This document shows, piece after piece, positions 11,945 to 22,005 of a stretch of 64,000 nucleotides of DNA; within the stretch, counting starts at the first letter, position 1; every line of letters starts with the position of its first letter. The notes under the pieces were generated by a model that searched no databases, was not told the origin of the DNA, and saw nothing but the letters and a program-made list of their open reading frames with translations. The DNA comes from Clostridium sp. Its GTDB lineage: Bacteria > Bacillota_I > Bacilli_A > Acholeplasmatales > Anaeroplasmataceae. The stretch is taken from positions 1,240,001 to 1,304,000 of the forward strand of contig CP091735.1 in the NCBI GenBank assembly GCA_022010015.1, in the 5' to 3' direction. The translations under genes and the position numbers were made by a program.

Positions 11945-12838
11945 TGTAATAATGAAGGAAAAGCTCATCAATTGAAGGATTTTCAATTATTAAATCCTCT
12001 AAATCGAAGCTTGCTAGCCTTTTTAATAAGAGGTTAATATCACCAGCGTATAAAAAATTAGCTCTATCTTCAATTATTTCTAAATTTTTTTACGCCCTCA
12101 AGATTTTTTTAAGCTTATCCTGAAAGTCTTTGTTTGCTTTAAAGGTTATTTTTTTGTAAAACTGTTCTAGGTCATTTATCTTCATATTATGAGTGATCTT
12201 TCCTTTGTTAATAAAGATAACACGATCACAAATAATAGATAAATTATTTAATTGATGTGAAGTAAAAAAATAGTTGCTCCTTCAGCTTTCTTTTCTTTTA
12301 CAAGATTAAAGAAAATATCTTGCATTAAGGGATCAAGTGATTCACATGGTTCATCTAAAATGTATATTTTAGAATCATGGAAGAAGGCAAGAATAATTAG
12401 TAATTTCTTTTTTTCTCCTAATGATAATGTTTTTAATTTTTTTGTTTTTGAATTAAGCTTAAAAAAAGCTCTAATAATCTATTAATTTCTGTTTCATAAT
12501 TTGTTTCATAAAAGCTATTAGCATATAATAAAAAAAACTCAATAACATTCATATTATCATATTTGAAATCTTCACTTGGAAGATATGATGTAAATTGCAT
12601 AATATCGTTATAATATTTTTTTAAAATCGCGACCAAATAGCTTAACACTTCCCTCATCAGGCTTTAAGATATTAACTAAGCATTTTAGGGTTGTAGTTTT
12701 TTTCCACTACCAGAAGGTCCTATAAAAAGCAACAGCCTCACCACTATTTAAAAGAAAATGATACATCAAAAAAATACCATGCTCTTTATCATATTTTTTT
12801 GTTAGGCTTTTTAACCTCGACTAATGTTTTTTTGTCAC
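11937..12838 (-). CDS. ABC transporter ATP-binding protein
   Basis: About 295 residues from a GTG start at 12838 behind AGAAGGTGATT. Walker A is GPSGSGKTTT (12690-12720), signature LSLGEKKKLL, Walker B IYILDEP, and the H-loop appears as FTSHQLNNL. This is the drug/peptide-export class of ABC-2 ATPases (CcmA-like), with a C-terminal extension of about 80 residues as in bacitracin/lantibiotic export ATPases. The ATG at 11944 of the first permease overlaps its stop. Frame breaks at the A/T runs near 12090, 12265, 12460, 12625, 12705, 12735, 12765 and 12800. A -10 box (GATATAAT) lies on the minus strand near 12863. Confidence 0.85.
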
Positions 12839-12945
12839 TATAATCACCTTCTTTAGTCCATTATATCATATTTATTAATATGATTAAATAAATAAATTTC
12901 TTTTTTTGTTAGATGTTGTGTATAATAATATACGAGGTGAAAATA
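12839..12945. promoter_or_regulatory. Divergent promoter region
   Basis: Minus-strand GATATAAT near 12863 serves the ABC-2 operon, and plus-strand TATAAT at 12921-12926 with AACGAGGTGA-like ribosome site before 12946 serves the peptide cluster. No clear -35 boxes can be picked out of the AT-rich stretch. Confidence 0.4.
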
Positions 12946-14036
12946 ATGGTTGTAGATATCTTAAAAAGCTTATTTTTAACAATGAGAAAAAAAGAATTTA
13001 ATGGTGATTTGAAAGAAATTATTAAAGAAATGAATAAGCAATCGCTTGCTAGCTATCTATTTTTTTGTTTATCCTAATAATCAAGCATTTAAAAAGAATT
13101 TATTTAGGTGCTACTTTAATTCAAGAAAAAAATTCTTTTTATATTCAAAATGAATTAACAAGAATTTTTTTAATGAAAAATAATATTGACCATTATTTTT
13201 TTAAAGGGTAGTGTTATATCAAGTCTTTATCCTGATGTTGCTTTAAGAAGTAGAGGAGATATTGATATAGTAGTTAGAAAGGATGATTATAAAAGAGCAA
13301 AAGCAAATTTTTAAGCTCTAATGATTTTTATATATCAAGAGGAAGCATTTCATCATAGTGAATATTTAAAGAATAATATGCTTGTGGAGCTTCATAGAGA
13401 GCTTTTTGATCCAAGCTTTACCTTCTACAATTATTTTAATGATACATTTAAGGATACTGCAAAAAAATAGCAGATAATTTATATAAGCTAAATGAAAATA
13501 GGCACTTTTTTTATTTGCATTATGTCATTTAGACAAGCATTTAGTTAATCAAGGAGAAGGAATAAGGTATTTACTTGATTTTTTTATTATATGTTAAAAA
13601 AAGTGGCCACTTGATTTAGTATACATAACAACTGAATTAAAAAAATTTAGGCTTATATGATTTATTTGTAAATATATGTGATGCAATAAGAATAATTACC
13701 AATGAAGATTTTTTTAAATATTAAAAGCAAATGGAGAATTGTTAATAAATTATATGCTTAATGATGGAATCCATGGTAAGCAAAGTGATGATGTTAAAAA
13801 GCTTCACCATTTCTAAAGAATCAAAATTCAAATATTTTTCTTAATCTTTTTATTTTTTTACCTAAAAAAAGAAGAAAGACAAAAAAATTATATCCTAGAT
13901 TATCTAAATCAATTTTTATTATATCCAATTTTATTAATACATCGCTTTTTTTAGATTACTAATTACAGGACCTAAAAAAATTTATCAAGGTATTAAAGAC
14001 GAAAAAAATGTTGAAAAGAAAGAAAATGAGAAATAA
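12946..14036 (+). CDS. Nucleotidyltransferase family protein of RiPP-cluster type
   Basis: About 360 residues after repair. The key block is FFKGSVISSLYPDVALRSRGDIDIVV (13195-13280 in pieces), a nucleotidyltransferase site with GS and the DxD pair, as in the NTP_transf_5 family (PF14907). The block LVELHRELFDP and ALCHLDKHL also fit. Proteins of this family often sit in lasso-peptide and other RiPP clusters; their reaction is mostly unknown. Here it is followed by a strong promoter and a leader-peptide gene, and a HprK-like/PqqD/peptidase/ABC block lies downstream. It starts at ATG 12946 behind GAGGTGA. Breaks occur at many runs (13065, 13130, 13195, 13310, 13465, 13505, 13580 and later). Confidence 0.75.
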
Positions 14037-14106
14037 TTTTTGAAAAAAATCGGCATAAAAAAAGTAAGAAAATGTAAAAAAATGTGTGAAATTTTTGTGA
14101 CAATTA

Positions 14107-14135
14107 TTGAAATATATGTTAAGTTGCATTATAAT
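14107..14135 (+). promoter_or_regulatory. Strong sigma-A promoter for the peptide genes
   Basis: TTGAAA (14107-14112) and TATAAT (14130-14135) are exactly 17 bp apart with no long run between them, 36 bp before the first peptide start codon. It is the best promoter in this region, so the peptides are probably transcribed strongly and apart from the nucleotidyltransferase. Confidence 0.85.
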
Positions 14136-14171
14136 TAGAATTGGAATAATAGTTTTTCTAAGTGAGGATTT

Positions 14172-14282
14172 ATGAGAAGAGAGTATAGCAAACCGGAAAT
14201 TAAAGAAATTAATATTGAAATTGAAGATATTATAGCTGCTAGTTCTACACCATCAAATAGTGGATGGCTTCCCTGGATTTAA
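14172..14282 (+). CDS. Putative RiPP precursor peptide A (36 aa)
   Basis: Intact small ORF with GTGAGG eight bases before ATG. The first half is a charged leader: Y at 5, P at 8, then INIEIEDIIAASS. The tail, TPSNSGWLPWI, is short, hydrophobic and Trp-rich. Peptide B (15909) has the same leader plan (YxxP, then VEIEDIIAAS) but a different tail, the pattern expected of precursor peptides with a recognition leader and a variable core. The Y-x-x-P spacing also resembles the leader motif bound by PqqD-like proteins in lasso-peptide loci. It is the first gene after the strong promoter. Function and processing are inferred. Confidence 0.75.
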   Translation: MRREYSKPEIKEINIEIEDIIAASSTPSNSGWLPWI

Positions 14283-14319
14283 ACTTTGAAGACAAAATAA
14301 ATGAGGAGAAATTAAAAAA

Positions 14320-15898
14320 ATGAAAAAGAAATTCATAGCATTTCTATTATTCTTATGTTTTATTGTTACTACAAGTAGTCTTGCAATAAAGGCTGCAGCA
14401 CCTGATACTGTTACGAAGGATGGAGTTAATTATAAGCTTGTAACAGCAACAGCAGATGTCACAGATGGAAACTATTTGATGGCTAATGCTGATGGTACGA
14501 AATTTATGGGAGCATTATCTGGCAAGTTTCATTCAAGTGTTGAAATTGCCTCAGCAGTTGTGTTCAGTATTGAAACTACTGATAGTGGCATGACAATTAA
14601 AAAAATAATACTACAGGTAAATACATTGCATGTAAAACTGCTAAGACTAATTTAGAAAATGCTGCAGTTGATGCAAGTGCGTATTTTGATATTACAATAA
14701 ATAATTCAGCAGCAACAGTTGCATCAAAGAGTATTAGTAAGGGTAAGTTTTTATATAATGTAAACAATCCAAGATTTTTAGTTTATACAAGTAATGTTAG
14801 TGCATCAATGACTCTTGTTAGCTTATATAAGGAAGATGCAGCACCTTCTGATGATTTTAGTGTAGTATTTAATGCAAATGGTGGTGCTTTTGCTGAAGGT
14901 AAGGGTGAGAAGATCACTAAAGCAAACGGAGAGACAATTACAGGTACATTACCAGTTGCAGAAGATTTATCTTCAACTCCTTACAAATATACAAACTTAG
15001 TTGGCTGGAAGAGTGGAGAAACAACATATTTACCTGGTGCTGAATATAGTGCTACTGAAACAACTTCATTTACTGCTGTTTATGAAGTTCCTGAAAATAT
15101 TACTGTTGATCAAGCAATTGAAATTGCCGGAATTACAGGGAGCTGTTAATACAACATATAATTTTTAAGATGAATGCTCAAGTTGTTTCTACTTCTACAA
15201 ATGGTGAAAAAAACAAACTTTGTTCTTAAAGATTTAACTACTGATAGTACAATTACTGTTTTTTTGGAGTTTTTAAATGCTTGTTTAACATATCCAGGTG
15301 ATGTTGTTAAGGTTACTGGTCCAATTATTAATTTTTAAAGGTAATACACCTGAGTTTAATTCTGGCTCAACTGTTGAGATTGTTACTGCTAAGGCAACTA
15401 GTGAATTTGTTAAGAATGAAACTAAGACAAGCCTTAAGGTAGAATATGTTACAGATGAAACTGATAGTATTTATGATGTAGCTATTAGATTTGGTGGAAT
15501 TATTAGTGAAGCTTCTTATAGAAGTGATGCTAAATATGGTGTTATTATTTCTAGTACAGAATTTAATTATACTGCAGGTGAATTAAATTTTGCTAGTGTT
15601 GATGATTTCTTATTAGAAACAAATGGAAGCTAACAAGAATATTCATAATCTTGAATGTACTCCTGTAAGTGTTGCAGGTGGCTATCAATTTGCATGGGTC
15701 ATTGATAATACTGAAGGTCATTATAATGATACATTATATGCTGTAATGTATATGGAATATAATGGTAAGTTATATTTATGTGCATCTAAGAGTGCTTCAG
15801 TTGTAAGTGCAGCAAATGATTATGTTGCAAGAAGTGAAGAATTAAATTTAAGTGCTTTAGATGTTGAAATCTTAAATAAAATTGCAAATGTAAAGTAG
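14320..15898 (+). CDS. Secreted protein with InlB-like repeat and cluster-specific C-terminal domain
   Basis: About 520 residues with a clean signal peptide (MKKKFIAFLLFLCF, cleavage near AIKAAAP). After an N-terminal domain of about 150 residues comes an InlB B-repeat-like unit (VVFNANGGAF to TSFTAVYE, 14845-15090). An OB-fold-like stretch (NAQVVSTSTNGEKNNFVLKD) follows, and a C-terminal domain with RFGG, GVI, FAWVIDNTEGH and AVMYMEY. That last domain is also at the end of the endonuclease at 16093 (RFGG, GVIVM, FGLVIDNCLGH, AVIYIE). No LPxTG or membrane anchor. Breaks near 14600, 15145, 15215, 15260, 15340 and 15630. Confidence 0.75.
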
Positions 15899-15908
15899 GA
15901 GAAAACAA

Positions 15909-16035
15909 ATGAAGAAGAATTATCAAACACCAGTTTTAGAAGAAGAAAATGTTGAAATTGAGGATATAATCGCAGCCTCTGGTATTATTGGCGGCGATCA
16001 ACCTGGAGATAAAAAGAAATCCATTCTCATGGTAA
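15909..16035 (+). CDS. Putative RiPP precursor peptide B (about 41 aa)
   Basis: ATG 10 bp after the preceding stop. It starts MKKNYQTPVLEEENVEIEDI, matching peptide A in the YxxP and EIEDIIAAS elements. As written (A5 at 16012-16016) the frame runs through the downstream terminator hairpin. With A4 it ends in KRNPFSW and stops at TAA 16033-16035, before the hairpin, which is far more sensible. The core would be GIIGGDQPGDKRNPFSW. Like peptide A it has an aromatic C-terminus. Confidence 0.7.
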
Positions 16036-16044
16036 TTAATTTAA

Positions 16045-16072
16045 TAAGGGCGCGTAATGTGCCCTTATTTTG
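16045..16072 (+). terminator. Terminator after peptide B
   Basis: TAAGGGCGC-GTAAT-GTGCCCTTA stem then TTTTG. It probably gives partial termination between the peptides and the endonuclease. Confidence 0.8.
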
Positions 16073-16092
16073 TTGTTTTTAAGGAGTTTTGT

Positions 16093-17972
16093 ATGAAGAA
16101 ATTTAAATTTTTTTAGCTTATTTTTTTGTTGTTTATAGCAATTTATGCTTTAATTGGACTATCAGTTAAGGCTGCTTCTTATTTTGATGAAAAATATTAT
16201 GCTGAGGTAGCACCTAGTGGTTATTATGATTCACTTGATACGTCAAAAACTGATGATGCCTTTAGAAGAGAATTATCAGCAATAATTTCAAAGGGATATA
16301 AACAACATAGTTATAAAGAAAATAATACAGTATTAAAATATACTGATCCTGATTCTAAGCATCCAGGAAATATTATTTGTTTTTATACTGGAGAATCAAT
16401 GAATGGTGGTTGGAATAAGGAGCATGTTTGGGCAAAATCTCATGGATTTCCTGAGAAGGGCTATTCTGGAAGTGAACCATATAGTGATGCTCATCATTTA
16501 AGACCAACAGAAAGTGGTATAAATTCTAGTCGTGGAAATTCCGATTTTGGTGAAGTAAGTAATGGAAAAAGTGATTCTTATGGTAATAAATGGACAAGCA
16601 GTATGTTTGAGCCACGTGATGAGGTAAAGGGTGATGTTGCAAGAATAATGTTTTATATGGCAACACGCTATGGCTATGGTCAATTTGCTTTAAAGCTTGT
16701 TGAACAAGCAAATACCTCAGCAAGTGGCTTAAATGGTCGCTTTGGTGGTCTTAATACCTTACTTAAATGGCATTATGAGGATCCTGTAAGTAAAGAAGAA
16801 ATTTATCGTAATAATGTTATTTATGATAATTATCAACATAATCGTAATCCTTATATTGATCATCCTGAATGGGTTGATCTTGCTTATCCTAATAATTTTT
16901 CATCATCTGAACCAGATCAAAATAAGGTTAATAATGTAATTAGCTTAATTGCTTCATTACCTGATGCTCCAACTTTGAATGATGAGGCTAAGATTAATGC
17001 GGCTTATAGTGCTTATAATGCTTTAAATTCTAAAGAAAAGGCTCTTGTTGTAAATTATCAAAGACTTGTAGCTATTAAAAGTGCTCTTGATTCTTTAAAG
17101 AAACCAACTGTTGATCCTGTTGAACCTAGTGAGGGTGATGTAGTTGTTGATTTTAAAAATCATGGTGTAGCTAATACTAATTATCAGCCTAATTTAAATT
17201 TTAAAATTGGTGATAAGGAATTTAATGCTTCCAATGGTGGAGTATATAGTGGTGAATTAAGAATTGGTGGCAATAAGAGTGATACTTCACTTGCTAAATA
17301 TAATATTGATGGCAATGGTGTCATTCTTGAACCTAAATTTAGTGTTAAAAAAATGCTAGCTCATTTGGAAATAAATATTTCAGGAAAATATGGAACCCCA
17401 AGTCATTATTATGTTTTATTTAAGAATAGTAGTGGTAATATAAGTAAAATTGCTGATGGCAATTATAGTGAGAAGATAACAGCTTCACTTGAATCACCTC
17501 AGGATGGAAGCTTTATCTTAATTATTACTGGTAGTGGTTTCCCTCGTGTTGTCTTAAATAATTATATTATTAAAAACAGCAAAAGAATACAACTGAGGAA
17601 ATTGATTATAGTAAATATAATACAGAGGCTTCAATAATTGGTGAGGTTAAGAATAATGAATTAACGCTTGCTATGATGCGCTTTGGTGGTAAATTTGATA
17701 GTAGCATATTTGCTGGTGCTTCTGATTTTGGCGTAATTGTTATGAAAAGTGATGAGCTTGGTAATGATAAAATAAGCTCTTATTATAATGGTGGTAACGC
17801 TAATAGTTTTATTGCAAGTATTATAGAAACTGGCTTTAAATGTAGTGTTTATAGCTTTAAGGACGATAAGGCTATAATTAATGGAAATTATCAATTTGGT
17901 CTTGTAATTGATAATTGTCTTGGTCATGAGAAGGAAGAATTAACTGCTGTTATTTACATTGAAAAAGAATAA
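16093..17972 (+). CDS. Secreted endonuclease I family nuclease
   Basis: About 625 residues, ATG 16093 behind AAGGAG. A signal peptide runs to about VKAASYF. The catalytic domain (about residues 35-240) has NKEHVWAKSHGFP, SDAHHLRPTESGINSSRGN and WHYEDPVSKEEIYRNN, the hallmark blocks of endonuclease I / EndA / NucM (PF04231), a secreted beta-beta-alpha-metal DNase/RNase. Then come a helical segment (NNVISLIASLPDAPTL), a beta domain and the same C-terminal domain as the protein at 14320 (RFGG..., FGLVIDNCLGH). Breaks at T7 near 16109 and at 17570-17585. Its place between peptide B and the modification genes ties it to the cluster. Confidence 0.85.
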
Positions 17973-17986
17973 CAAGGTTTATTTTT

Positions 17987-18076
17987 ATGAATCAAACATC
18001 AACTTCATTTATTAAGACATTAGCTAATATGCAGGTTGATTCTACAGAAGCAATACTTAAGGATTTTTATTTTTAA
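17987..18076 (+). CDS. Small ORF, possible third peptide (29 aa)
   Basis: It reads MNQTSTSFIKTLANMQVDST and ends KDFYF as written; shortening a T5 gives a similar tail. The ATG is 14 bp after the endonuclease stop, with only a weak AAGG ribosome site, and the HprK-like gene starts 25 bp later. It lacks the EDIIAAS motif of peptides A and B. It may be a real small cluster gene or a chance ORF. Confidence 0.35.
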   Translation: MNQTSTSFIKTLANMQVDSTEAILKDFYF

Positions 18077-18101
18077 GTAAATTTAATTAGGAGTTATATT
18101 T

Positions 18102-18941
18102 ATGAATATTGAAGCTGGTGGATTAATAATTAATCTTAATTTGTTATATTTAAATGAGTTTAAAAGTGCATTTAAATATCAAACTAATAAAGAGGCTATG
18201 TTTTTTTCTTGAATACTATTAGCATCCTCCCAAAGCTTGATAATATGATTAAGTTAAAGCATACAAAAATATTATGATATTTATCGCAATGATGATTATT
18301 TGGTTCAGCTTCAATATTTAAATGAAAAGCTTGTTGGCTATATTATTTATAAAGATAGAATTGTCGATATTTATCTATGTGAACAAAGCTTTGATATTGA
18401 ATATTTATTAAGCCAATATGCTTTTTGTTTATTGGCTTAAAAAAATTATAAAAAAATGTCTTTTTATTCACTCCTCAGCAATTTCTTATAATAATAACGG
18501 AATTTTATTTTTGTGCTAAAAAGTGGAACGGGAAAAATCAACTCAAAGAAGGCTTTGGGAAAGAAATTTTTAATGCTATATGCATTAATGATGATAAAAA
18601 TATATTTTTAGAGCTTAAGGATGATGGGATTTATATTGTTAGTAATCCTTGGAGTGGAAAGCATTTTGTTTGCAATAATATTAGTGTTAAGCTTAAGGTA
18701 ATAGTTTTTCTTAGTCAGGCATTAGAAAATAAAGCTATTAATATTGATAAGCTACAAGCCTTTAATCACCTATTAGGACAAATATTATTGCCATCTGAGG
18801 AAACTAAGGGTATTTGGAATGCTTGTGTTGATGAAATTTTTAGATAAGGAGCTTATCAAATTTGGCTGCACTCCTGATGATAGTGCTGCAAAATATCTAT
18901 ATGATTATTTAGTAAAAAGAGGTGCTATTAATGAAAATTAA
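18102..18941 (+). CDS. HPr-kinase-like P-loop protein of the peptide cluster
   Basis: About 280 residues behind TAGGAG. A P-loop KSGTGKST (with the A5 at 18532-18536 read as A4) is followed by INDDKN and NPWSGKH, the arrangement of HPr kinase/phosphorylase catalytic domains and their RiPP-cluster relatives. It lacks the N-terminal HprK domain layout and serves no visible HPr gene. In paeninodin-type lasso loci a HprK-like enzyme phosphorylates the precursor C-terminus, so peptide modification is a fair guess. It overlaps pqqD-like by 11 bp. Breaks near 18200, 18265, 18430, 18450 and 18840. Confidence 0.75.
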
Positions 18942-19198
18942 GGATAATAGTATTTTTAAAGAATATAGCTGGCGAATATGTGATTTTACCACTTAATAGT
19001 TATGCTGTATCCTTAGATGTTATATTAAAGACAAATGATGTTGGGGCTTATATTTATAATGCCTTAAAGAACGATTTAACATTTGCTGAGCTTTTTAAGC
19101 TGGTTTATGATGAGTTTGAGGTAGATGCTAATATTTTAGAAAAAGATTTACATGAGTTTATTGATTCCTTAAGAAAAAAAGGTTTATTAGATGATTAA
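18931..19198 (+). CDS. PqqD-like peptide chaperone (RiPP recognition element)
   Basis: About 88 residues. ATG 18931 lies inside the end of the HprK-like gene, so translation is probably coupled. With T5 at 18953 read as T4 it reads SILKNIAGEYVILPL, then DVILKTNDVGAYIYNAL and a C-terminal helical half ending KKGLLDD, the fold plan of stand-alone PqqD proteins that bind precursor leader peptides. Its stop overlaps the start of the peptidase. Confidence 0.85.
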
Positions 19199-19604
19199 GG
19201 TTAATGATTTTTTTATGAAACAATACTTGAAGCATTTGCAAATAACAAAATGTTTGTTTTTTTCCAATTAAGGGTAGCTCAATGCAGCCCTTATTTCATA
19301 CTGGATGCAGGGTTATGCTAATGAAAATAGATCATATCAAAAAATGATATAATATTTTTATAAGCGTGAAGATGGTTCATTTGTTCTTCATAGAGTAGTA
19401 AAAATCTTAAATAATCATAAATTAAAGATGATTGGTGATCATCAGCTTAATTATGAGATAATAGATGAGGCATTAGCCTTTGCTAAGGTATATGGCTATT
19501 ATAAAAATGATAAGCTTCATAGACTTAAGGGGATGGGCTATAGGCTTTATTGCTTTAGCTTGAAATTTAGGATTTTAAGGAGGATTTATGCTAAATGGAT
19601 GTAA
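19191..19604 (+). CDS. S24/S26 family peptidase (signal-peptidase-like)
   Basis: About 135 residues, start overlapping the PqqD-like stop. After reading T7 at 19208 as T5 it gives DFYETILEAF, then KGSSMQPL with the catalytic Ser of the GxSMxP box, YKREDGSFVLHRVV with the region that carries the general-base Lys in signal peptidase I, and MIGDH. There is no clear N-terminal membrane anchor. Such peptidases are common next to PqqD-like genes in Bacillota peptide clusters and are the best candidate for leader removal. The last 17 bases overlap the ABC transporter start. Confidence 0.8.
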
Positions 19605-21162
19605 TAAAAAAATTCCTAAAAAAATTATAAATGGATAATACTTGGAATTCTTAATAGCTTATCTTCAGTATGTCTTGTATTGGTTTCATTATTTTCTAAA
19701 TATTTATTAGATAATATCAATGATAAAGATAAGCTTAAGACATATCTTTTATTAATGATATTATGTATTATAATAGGCATTGCCTTTTAAATTTATCGAA
19801 AATATTTTATATGCTAGATTTGTAGTTAAAAGAGAACTAGCTTTAAAAAGAATACTTATTGAAAAGCGTCTTAGCTGTTATTTTCTTGATGATATCCATA
19901 GTTCAACCTTAATGCAAAATTATAATATGGATATTAAAAAAATATTGTTGAAGGTGAATTAAATATAGCTCCTAGAATTATTTTTTTGATGCTGTTAGAT
20001 TTATTGCTTCCTTTATCTTAATTTTAATTATCGATTATAAGGTTATGCTAATGCTTATTGTAATAGGCTTAGTTATGCTTATAGGTGCTTTAATTTATTA
20101 TAAAAAAATATTAATTCATTAAATAAGAACTATTTAGCTAAAAAAATGACAATATTAATAAATTTACTAATGAAGTTTTTTTAATAATGATGATTTAATT
20201 TATGCTTATAATTCTAGTAATTCTTTTTTTGGAATTTTATAGCAAAAAGAGAACAAGAATTAAAGAAAGCTCTTAATAAAAAAATATAATTTTTCAGATA
20301 CTAGCTTCTAATTTGACTAGTCTTGGTAGTAATATTTTTATATGCTTTATTTATTGCCTATGGTGCACTTGCCATTAATAAAGGAGCCTTAGGAATTGGC
20401 GGTCTTCTTGCAATAATCGAGCTTATTGGTCATATTGAAGGACCAGTATTAAATATTTCATCATATATTAATAAATATAGTGAAGCGTTAGTTAGCAAAG
20501 AAAGAATAAATAATATTAAAATTAAACAATATCCTAGGTTTATAGATATCGATAATTTTAGTTTTTTTGAAGCTAAAGATTTATGCTTTGCTTATGGTGA
20601 TGATTTGATAATTAGAGATTTAAGCTTTAAAATTAATAAAGGCGATATTGTAGAAATTAAGGGTGAATCAGGGGTAGGTAAATCAACATTGTTTTTTTAT
20701 TACTACAGGGCTATTTAAATCCTACTAGTGGTTATTTAAAGGCTTATGATGAAAATTTAAAAAGAAATTAATTCATTAAGATCATTATTTGCTTATGTTC
20801 CTCAACGTCAGATGCTTTTTAGCGGTACTGTTTATGATAATTTCAAGCTGCTGGCTACTTCTGATGAGACTTTAATGAAGGAAGCCTTAGAATTTGCTGC
20901 ATTAGATAAAGAAATAAGCTTAAATAGTAAGCTTAGTGAGGCTGGTGGTGGCATTTCCATTGGTCAATTACAGCGATTAATGATAGCAATTGCTTATGCA
21001 ACAAAAAGATCAATTTTCTTGCTTGATGAATTTAGTAGTGCTCTAGATGATAATAATGCTCAAATTATTAAAAAGCAATTTAATCAAAGTTAATAAAACG
21101 ATAATTTATATTTCTCATAAAAAAATGAAAATCTAAATAATACTAAAACGATTAATTTATAA
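19588..21162 (+). CDS. ABC exporter with fused membrane and ATPase domains
   Basis: About 520 residues behind AAGGAGG. The first part is hydrophobic (WIILGILNSLSSVCLVLVS near 19630-19690, more segments at 19730-20130 and 20290-20400), the second an ATPase: GESGVGKST (Walker A), PQRQMLFSGT (Q-loop region), GGISIGQLQRL (variant signature), FLLDEFSSALD (Walker B) and YISHK (H-loop). No N-terminal C39 peptidase, so leader cleavage must be done elsewhere, fitting the peptidase upstream. Breaks at many runs including 19615, 19940, 19985, 20105, 20180, 20230, 20690 and 21090. Likely the exporter of the mature peptide(s). Confidence 0.85.
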
Positions 21163-21187
21163 AAAAAGCAGAAATGCTTTTTTTATT
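21163..21187 (+). terminator. Terminator at the end of the peptide cluster
   Basis: AAAAGCA-GAAA-TGCTTTTTTT directly after the ABC exporter stop. Confidence 0.8.
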
Positions 21188-21314
21188 TCGCAAATTTAAA
21201 GATTTTTTTAAAAAAATGCGAAATGATATATAATAATTAGTAGCAATAAAAAGATAAATTCTTTCTAGATTTTTTTATAAAAGTTGGTGCTAAAATGAAA
21301 ATGAAGGTGAATCT

Positions 21315-22005
21315 ATGAAAATATTATTAGTAGAAGATGATAAGGATTTATCTAAAGCTCTAGGTAAAATATTAATAATTAACAAATATGATGTTGATTA
21401 TGCTTATGATGGTCTTATGGCTTTAGATTTTTTTAAATTATAGTAGCTATGATTTAATAATTATGGATGTTATGATGCCAAATATGGATGGCATTACGGC
21501 TGTTAAAAAAAGATTCGTAATATTAAAAATATGACGCCAATTTTAGTTTTAACAGCAAAAAGTATGCTTGACGATAAAATTGAAGGTCTTGATAGTGGTG
21601 CTGATGATTATTTAACTAAGCCATTTCAAATGGCTGAGCTTTTAGCTAGAATTAGAGCATTAACAAGAAGAAGTAAATCTATTCCTAGCTTAGAAATAGG
21701 AAATATTAAGCTTTTAGAGGGCGATTATACTATTACGGCATTAAAAAGTATAAAATTAACCAATAAAGAATATAAGCTTATGGAGTTATTAATTCACAAT
21801 AAAAAAATATTTATTTAAATAGTGATAGAATTCTTGAAGCAATTTGGGATATTGATGATGACATTGATGTAAATGTGTTATTTGTTTTTTTATTTCTAAT
21901 TTAAGAAAAAAATTAGAACAAATTGGGGCTAATTATACGATTAAATCTAAAAAGAGGTATTGGTTACCGTTTGGAGGAAGAAAATGAAAAAAATTAAGGA
22001 TTAAG
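21315..22005 (+). CDS. OmpR-family response regulator
   Basis: About 225 residues behind GAAGGTG. Receiver: VEDDKDL at the start, phosphorylation site [14 protein letters not shown] (21450-21495), and LTAKSM with the conserved Lys. Then a winged-helix domain ([35 protein letters not shown]). Breaks at T7 21428, A7 21506, 21801, 21890 and 21905. The histidine kinase gene starts inside its last codons. It lies directly after the peptide cluster and before the VTC/DUF4956 genes; which of these it controls cannot be told. Confidence 0.9.
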
